From contig CP050293.1 of NCBI GenBank assembly GCA_014189435.1, positions 1,865,001 to 1,929,000 on the forward strand: 64,000 nucleotides of DNA, in the 5' to 3' direction. Source of the DNA: Mesorhizobium loti. Lineage in GTDB: Bacteria; Pseudomonadota; Alphaproteobacteria; Rhizobiales; Rhizobiaceae. How positions within the stretch are numbered: position 1 is the stretch's first letter; each line of letters starts with the position of its first letter. The translations under genes and the position numbers were made by a program. The notes under the pieces are model-generated. The model worked only from the letters and a program-made list of their open reading frames with translations, was not told the origin of the DNA and searched no databases. Below are positions 59,015 through 64,000 of this stretch, in pieces.

Positions 59015-60315
59015 ACCAGAGTTTTCGTCACCCTGACCCGAAGCCGCGATCCGAGGCCGTCAAGGGTCTGGAACTCATCGATGCGGAAGCCGATAGCCTT
59101 CCCGCGCCGCAGCCGCCTGAACTGCGCAGCCGTGCCGCGCGTATCGTGCTTGGCGCGAGCCTCGTGCTGATTGCCTTCAGCCTGCGGCCACTGTTTTCCA
59201 GCCTGTCGGTGCTGTTGCCCGAAGTGATGCAGGCGACCGGGCTTTCGACGACAGGCGCCAGCCTGCTGACGACGCTGCCCGTTCTGTGCCTGGGTCTGTT
59301 CGCGCCGTTCGCGCCAAAACTTGCCCAACGCTATGGGGCTGAACGCACCTTGCTCGGCGCACTCGCGCTGCTGGTGCTGGGAACCGGGCTGCGCTGGTTC
59401 GAATCGGTTCCCCTGCTGTTTGTCGCCACCTTCCTGGCCGGCGGCGCCATTGCCATCGGCAACGTGCTGCTGCCGGGCCTGGTGAAGCGTGATTTCGCCG
59501 ACAGGGCTGCCATCATGACGGGGCTCTACACCATGGCCTTGTGCGCCGGTTCGGCGGCGGCCGCCGGCTTCACCCTGCCGATCGAGCATTTTATCACCGG
59601 TTCATGGTCAGGAGCGCTCGCAGCCTGGGCGGTGCCGACGCTGGTCGTGTTGCTGATCTGGATTCCGCAGGCGCTTGGCAGCCGCCGGCAGGTGAGCCAT
59701 CAAGGATTTCGCGTCGTCGGGCTTTGGCGCGATCGCCTGGCCTGGCAAGTCACGCTGTTCATGGGGCTGCAGTCGGCGCTTGCCTATTGCATCTTCGGCT
59801 GGCTAGCGCCGATCCTGCGCGAGCGCGGTTTCGATGCGGCCACCGCCGGCGCCATGGTTTCGGTTTCGGTGATGGCGCAGGTCATCACGTGCCTTGCCGT
59901 GCCGTCCTTTGCGATGCGGTTGAAGGACCAGCGCGGCATCAATGTGGCGCTCGTTGCCATAGCGGTGATAGCGCTGCTCGGCATTCTGTTCGCACCGACC
60001 TCGACGGTGCTGTTCTGGGCGGTCCTGCAAGGCATCGGGCAGGGCGGCCTGATCGCGGCTGCCATGAGCCTCATCGTGCTGCGGTCGCCGGATTCGCATG
60101 TCGCCGCGCATCTTTCGGGCATGGCGCAAGGCGTCGGCTATGTGCTGGCGGCCTTCGGTCCGCTGCTGGTGGGCCTGATCCGCAGCTGGACCGGCAGTTT
60201 TTCGGGAACGGCGTTCCTGTTCGTCGCGCTCGGGCTTGGCGTAGCCGTCATGGGGCTCGGCGCCGGCCGCGCGCTGCATGTCGGCGCACGGACCGTGCGC
60301 GCCGACGACCGATAG
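59011..60315 (+). CDS. MFS transporter, CynX/NimT type
   Basis: A 434-residue membrane protein with 12 predicted helices after an N-terminal cytosolic extension of about 40 residues. The family segments SLRPLFSSLSVLLPEVMQATGLSTTGASLL and APKLAQRYGAERTLLGALAL correspond to the cyanate permease CynX group. It is coupled to the GntR gene. CynX-type carriers move cyanate, nitroimidazoles or purine-related compounds; the cargo here is unknown. No cyanase gene is nearby. Confidence 0.85.
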   Translation: MNQSFRHPDPKPRSEAVKGLELIDAEADSLPAPQPPELRSRAARIVLGASLVLIAFSLRPLFSSLSVLLPEVMQATGLSTTGASLLTTLPVLCLGLFAPFAPKLAQRYGAERTLLGALALLVLGTGLRWFESVPLLFVATFLAGGAIAIGNVLLPGLVKRDFADRAAIMTGLYTMALCAGSAAAAGFTLPIEHFITGSWSGALAAWAVPTLVVLLIWIPQALGSRRQVSHQGFRVVGLWRDRLAWQVTLFMGLQSALAYCIFGWLAPILRERGFDAATAGAMVSVSVMAQVITCLAVPSFAMRLKDQRGINVALVAIAVIALLGILFAPTSTVLFWAVLQGIGQGGLIAAAMSLIVLRSPDSHVAAHLSGMAQGVGYVLAAFGPLLVGLIRSWTGSFSGTAFLFVALGLGVAVMGLGAGRALHVGARTVRADDR

Positions 60316-60421
60316 CGCGTCACGCAATCCTGCACGAAATGTTGACTGTCAGGTTCAGGGAACGCCTTGCCGTATCGGCTTGGCCGGATATGTATCGCGC
60401 ATCAATCGAACGGAGCGGGCG

Positions 60422-61159
60422 ATGACGAAGCAGGACCTTCAGATCAAGACCAGGGATGGCGTTGCCAAAGCAGGGCTTTTCCGCTCGGCAAAAGCATCTC
60501 CTGCCAAGGCCGGCGTCATTCTCTATCAGGACGCCTTCGGTCCGCGGCCGGCGCTCGACAGTATGGCCGAGCGGCTGGCACATGAAGGTTATGCGGTGCT
60601 GGTGCCGGACCTGTTCTACCGCAATGCGCCTTACGGGCCCTTCGACGCCAAGACCGCCTTTGTCGAGGAAAACACCAAGGCGGCGCTGATGGCGCTGGTC
60701 ACCGGCACGACGCAGGACATGACCATCAGCGACAGCGGTGCATTCCTCGACGCACTCGCTGCCGAGGGCATCACCGGGCCGATCGGCACCGTCGGCTATT
60801 GCATGGGCGGCGGCCGGGCATTGAATGCGGCTGCAACCTATCCCGACAGGATAAGGGCGGCAGCGAGCTTCCATGGCGGCAATCTGGCCAGCGACGCTGC
60901 CGACAGCCCGCATCGCAAGGCAGCCTCCATCAAGGCGCGTGTCTATGTCGGCACATCAGGCGTCGACAGGAGTTTTCCGCCGGAACAGTCGGCGCGACTG
61001 GCCGAGGCGCTGAGGGTCGCGGAAGTCGACCATGTCATCGAGAACTATGTCGGCGTGGCGCATGGCTGGTGCGTGCCCGATCATAGCGTTTTCAATGCCG
61101 CGGGTGCGGAACGCCACTGGAAGCGATTGACGACGCTGTTCGCCGAAACCCTGATCTGA
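60422..61159 (+). CDS. Dienelactone hydrolase family protein
   Basis: A 245-residue alpha/beta hydrolase. The nucleophile is Cys in GTVGYCMGGGRAL (about residues 123-135), as in dienelactone hydrolases rather than Ser. Late Asp (TSGVDRSF) and His (VGVAHGWCVPD) complete the triad. ATG 60422 (MTKQDLQIKTRDG) sits after GGAGCGGGCG. Members cleave dienelactones or related esters in the cytosol; a true aromatic pathway is not visible here, so the substrate is open. Confidence 0.85.
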   Translation: MTKQDLQIKTRDGVAKAGLFRSAKASPAKAGVILYQDAFGPRPALDSMAERLAHEGYAVLVPDLFYRNAPYGPFDAKTAFVEENTKAALMALVTGTTQDMTISDSGAFLDALAAEGITGPIGTVGYCMGGGRALNAAATYPDRIRAAASFHGGNLASDAADSPHRKAASIKARVYVGTSGVDRSFPPEQSARLAEALRVAEVDHVIENYVGVAHGWCVPDHSVFNAAGAERHWKRLTTLFAETLI

Positions 61160-61268
61160 GCCCTTCGTTCGGCTGTTCTTGTCTGTTGGCTGTCTGGCCC
61201 GTTCGCGCTATCAGGCAGACAAATGGCGCGACCTCGGATGAGCGGGTCGAGCGGGAACGAATAGCCTG

Positions 61269-62447
61269 ATGCAATCCTATGATGTCGTGATCATCGGCGC
61301 GGGTGCCGCCGGAATGATGTGCGCCGTGGAGGCGGCCAAGCGCGGTCGTTCGGTGCTGATCCTCGATCATGCGGCAATGCCGGGCGAAAAGATCCGCATC
61401 TCCGGCGGCGGCCGGTGCAATTTCACCAACATCCATGCCAGCCCGAAGAATTTTCTCTCGGGCAATCCGCATTTCTGCATTTCGGCGCTCAGCCGCTACA
61501 CGCAGCGCGATTTCATCGCCCTCGTCGAACGCCACCGCATCGCCTATCACGAGAAGACGCTGGGGCAGCTGTTCTGCGACGGCTCCGCACGCCAGATCAT
61601 CGATATGCTGGTCTCGGAAATGCAGGGCCGGGGCGTGGAGCTGGCACTGTCGACCAGGGTTGAGGATGTCCGCAAAACCGCAGAGGGTTTTGTGCTTGCC
61701 CTCTCCACAGGTTTGGTTGCTTGCCAGTCTCTGGTGGTGGCCTGCGGCGGCAAGTCGATCCCAAAGATGGGGGCGACCGGATTCGGCTATGAGCTTGCCG
61801 AACGGTTCGGCCTTGCCATCATCGAAACGCGGCCGGCGCTGGTGCCGCTGACCTTCGATGCAAACACGCTCGAGCGGCTGGCGCCGCTGGCCGGCAACGC
61901 TGTCGACGCGGAAGTCGCCTGCGGCAAGACGCGGTTTTCCGAAGCGATGCTGTTCACGCATCGCGGTGTCAGTGGACCGTCCATCCTGCAGATCTCTTCC
62001 TATTGGCGCGAGGGCGATGAAATCCGCATCGCCATGCTGCCGGGGGTGGATGTGGCGGATCTCGTTCGTGCCGCCAAGCGCGGCAATGGGCGGCAAGCGG
62101 TGCAGACAGTGCTGGCAAACCATCTGCCGAAGCGGCTGGCGCAATCGATCGCCGAGCGCACCGGGATCGACGGCAACCTCGCCGATCTTTCCGACGCCCA
62201 GATCAAAACCGTCGCCGCCGCGGTCAATGACTGGCGCATCAAGCCCGCTGGTTCAGAGGGCTACCGCACCGCCGAAGTGACGCTGGGCGGGGTCGACACC
62301 AACGGGCTGGACCAGAAGACGATGCAGGCGAAATCCGTGCCGGGCCTGTTTTTCATCGGTGAAGCCGTCGATGTCACGGGCTGGCTGGGCGGCTATAATT
62401 TCCAGTGGGCATGGTCGTCGGGCTGGGTGGCGGGGCAGGCGGCATAG
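61269..62447 (+). CDS. HI0933/YhiN-family FAD-binding flavoprotein
   Basis: A 392-residue flavoprotein. The N-terminal SYDVVIIGAGAAGMMCAVEA binds FAD. The family hallmark KIRISGGGRCNFTN follows at about 42-55, and the C-terminus has GLFFIGEAVDVTGWLGGYNFQWAWSSGW. These place it in the HI0933/YhiN group, whose members are conserved in bacteria and lack a settled substrate. It is monocistronic, with a convergent DUF1801 gene 2 bases beyond its end. Confidence 0.88.
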   Translation: MQSYDVVIIGAGAAGMMCAVEAAKRGRSVLILDHAAMPGEKIRISGGGRCNFTNIHASPKNFLSGNPHFCISALSRYTQRDFIALVERHRIAYHEKTLGQLFCDGSARQIIDMLVSEMQGRGVELALSTRVEDVRKTAEGFVLALSTGLVACQSLVVACGGKSIPKMGATGFGYELAERFGLAIIETRPALVPLTFDANTLERLAPLAGNAVDAEVACGKTRFSEAMLFTHRGVSGPSILQISSYWREGDEIRIAMLPGVDVADLVRAAKRGNGRQAVQTVLANHLPKRLAQSIAERTGIDGNLADLSDAQIKTVAAAVNDWRIKPAGSEGYRTAEVTLGGVDTNGLDQKTMQAKSVPGLFFIGEAVDVTGWLGGYNFQWAWSSGWVAGQAA

Positions 62448-62449
62448 AC

Positions 62450-62854
<405 letters not shown>

Positions 62855-62896
62855 TGGATACCTTCCCGTGCCTCGGCGCGTTTCAACCGCCGCCCG

Positions 62897-63289
62897 TTAC
62901 CAGCGCGCCAGCTGGGTGATCTGAACGAGGTTGCCGCAGCTGTCGTTCAGCTGGGCGATAGTCGAACCGGTCACCTCGGTCGGCGGCTTGATAAACGCGC
63001 CACCCTTCGCCTTGATGCGCTCATAATCGCCCTTGACGTCGTCGGTGAAGAACATGACCGCGGGCTGGCCCTGCTTGAAGATGGCTTCCTGATAGGCCTT
63101 GGCGGCCGGGTTGTCGTTGAGCGCGAGCTGCAGCTCGGTTCCATCAGGCTCTTCGGCCGAGGCCACGGTCAGCCAGCGATAGGGCCCATTGCTGAAATCG
63201 GCCTTTTTGGCGAGGCCCAGCACGTCGGTGTAGAAGTGCAGTGCGTTTTCCTGGTTGTCCACATACACGCTGGTCAGCTTGATCTTCAT
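62897..63289 (-). CDS. VOC family protein
   Basis: A 130-residue glyoxalase-fold protein: MKIKLTSVYVDNQENALHFYTDVLGLAKKADF opens the first module and SCGNLVQITQLARW ends the second. The Asp-rich VMFFTDDVKGDYERIKAKGG links them. ATG 63289 has GAGGAGAAAG upstream. It lies between two DUF1801 genes of the same strand, so the three may be one operon. Function unknown; such pairs often belong to small-molecule stress responses. Confidence 0.85.
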   Translation of the reverse strand: MKIKLTSVYVDNQENALHFYTDVLGLAKKADFSNGPYRWLTVASAEEPDGTELQLALNDNPAAKAYQEAIFKQGQPAVMFFTDDVKGDYERIKAKGGAFIKPPTEVTGSTIAQLNDSCGNLVQITQLARW

Positions 63290-63321
63290 GGCTCTTTCTC
63301 CTCTTTCACATTCTTCGGTCG

Positions 63322-63765
63322 TTACGAGATCCAGCCGGGCCGCGCGGCCGCCTGCTTCACCCAGTCCGCCATCTGCGCTTCGTCGAACTGGTCGTCTTCG
63401 CGGATGTCGATCCAGCGCGCCTCCTTGCTCTTTGCCGTGCCGCCGGGCGGGATCGGCTGCAACGACATGCCACTGAAGAAGGTCACCTTCAAATAGTGGG
63501 TGAGGACATGAAACGTCACGAACCAGCCCTGGCCTTCGATGCCATAGAAGGGCGAGTTCCATCGCACGGCCTTGCGCACATCAGGCACGTTGCGCACGAT
63601 GAGCGCGTCGAGGCGTTCGCCGAGACCGCGCTTCCAGCCCGGTATTGCCGCGATGTAGGCCTGCACCGGGGCGTCGCCGTCGCCCTTGGCGATTTGCGGG
63701 TTGCCGCCCGAGAGCAGGACCGGCGCAGCCTTGGCCTTGGTCGATTGTCCCTGCGTCTTGGCCAT
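63322..63765 (-). CDS. DUF1801 domain protein (second copy)
   Basis: A 147-residue protein with the DUF1801 core (ALIVRNVPDVRKAVRWNSPFYGIEGQGWFVTFHVLTHYLKVTFFSG). ATG 63765 (MAKTQGQSTKAKAAP) is taken because the family fold starts about 25 residues later. It is only distantly similar to the protein at 62450-62854. Upstream of the VOC gene by 32 bases. Confidence 0.83.
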   Translation of the reverse strand: MAKTQGQSTKAKAAPVLLSGGNPQIAKGDGDAPVQAYIAAIPGWKRGLGERLDALIVRNVPDVRKAVRWNSPFYGIEGQGWFVTFHVLTHYLKVTFFSGMSLQPIPPGGTAKSKEARWIDIREDDQFDEAQMADWVKQAAARPGWIS

Positions 63766-63776
63766 TCTGCCCACTC

Positions 63777-64000
63777 CTATCCGCCCGCACGCTGCGCGCC
63801 GCGCCCCTTGGCGGCATAGGGCAGCACGAACATGTACAGGCCGCTGAACAGCAGCAGGAAGAGCGGCAGGAGCGGCGAGTAGACCACCCAGGCGGGAGGT
63901 TGACCAAATGCCATGGTGACGAAGTTGGTGATGACGGTCAGCGTAAAGATGATCGACAGCCAGCGATGAATTTGCCGGATCCACTTGTTCCAGTCCAATG
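63777..64000 (-). CDS. Small two-helix membrane protein (possibly partial at the window edge)
   Basis: The frame reads DWNKWIRQIHRWLSIIFTLT and on through two hydrophobic helices (IIFTLTVITNFVTMAF and PLLPLFLLLFSGLYMFVLPY) to a basic tail ending GAQRAGG. A TTG at 63998 could start it, giving 73 residues, but the true start may lie beyond base 64000. Function unknown. It ends 11 bases before the DUF1801 start, so it may lead that operon. Confidence 0.65.
   Translation of the reverse strand, partial: LDWNKWIRQIHRWLSIIFTLTVITNFVTMAFGQPPAWVVYSPLLPLFLLLFSGLYMFVLPYAAKGRGAQRAGG

Noticed and set aside
61200..61268. Possible small ORF or operator between the dienelactone hydrolase and HI0933-type genes
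   Set aside because: Short frames lack ribosome sites and no clear dyad is present.

Overview
The window looks like chromosomal DNA of an alphaproteobacterium of the Rhizobiales, most likely Mesorhizobium or a close Phyllobacteriaceae relative. It is GC-rich and densely coded. It carries soxBDAG-type sarcosine oxidase, DUF1127-type small proteins and the palindromic intergenic mosaic repeats typical of rhizobia. I saw no rRNA, tRNA, IS element, prophage or CRISPR array. This identification is inference from gene content.

Layout. 1-8057: part of a creatininase-family gene, a RidA protein, a three-gene ABC importer (binding protein, ATPase, permease), a cytosine-deaminase-like amidohydrolase, an FAD-linked oxidase and two flavodoxin-fold NAD(P)H oxidoreductases, the first split by a -1 frameshift. 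It reads as a catabolic locus for a small N-containing compound. 8221-15836 (minus): a translationally coupled operon with two DMGDH-type FAD/GcvT proteins, a homocysteine S-methyltransferase, an aminotransferase and an XRE-cupin regulator. 15987-20233: nitroreductase, a frameshifted drug-efflux MFS gene, LysR regulator, DUF606 transporter, VOC protein. 20253-25414 (minus): heterotetrameric sarcosine oxidase. 25584-28546: large MscS channel and a small secreted protein. 28772-36670: a polyprenyl-phosphate-pentose (decaprenylphosphoryl-arabinose-like) locus with a HAD-UbiA fusion, DprE1-like oxidase, SMR-like flippase candidate, SDR, class III aminotransferase, multi-pass membrane protein and FkbM-like protein. 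36829-39390: a third DMGDH-type enzyme. 39486-46113: DUF1194 protein, DUF1778 fragment, GlxA/GbdR-like regulator, three small ORFs, LysR regulator, esterase, methyltransferase.

46142-58245 is the most interesting region: a corrinoid- and tetrahydrofolate-dependent methyl-transfer system. It has an MttB-family methyltransferase with no in-frame TAG, a cognate corrinoid protein, a pterin-binding methyltransferase, MetF- and MetV-like proteins, a RACo-type corrinoid reactivator, a DUF1638 protein, a short 'virulence factor' domain protein and an Fe-S protein. With the DMGDH-type enzyme (36829-39390) and SoxBDAG the window could encode a full route betaine -> dimethylglycine -> sarcosine -> glycine, with methyl groups entering the folate pool. 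The motif TGTCGCAAA (or its complement TTTGCGACA), or shorter forms of it, recurs upstream of the corrinoid/mttB pair, the metV-metF operon, the DMGDH-type gene and the GlxA/GbdR-like regulator, which suggests one regulon.

58295-64000: a GntR/FCD regulator with a 41-bp perfect palindrome at its start, a CynX-type MFS transporter, dienelactone hydrolase, HI0933-type flavoprotein, two DUF1801 proteins around a VOC protein, and a membrane protein running to the window edge.
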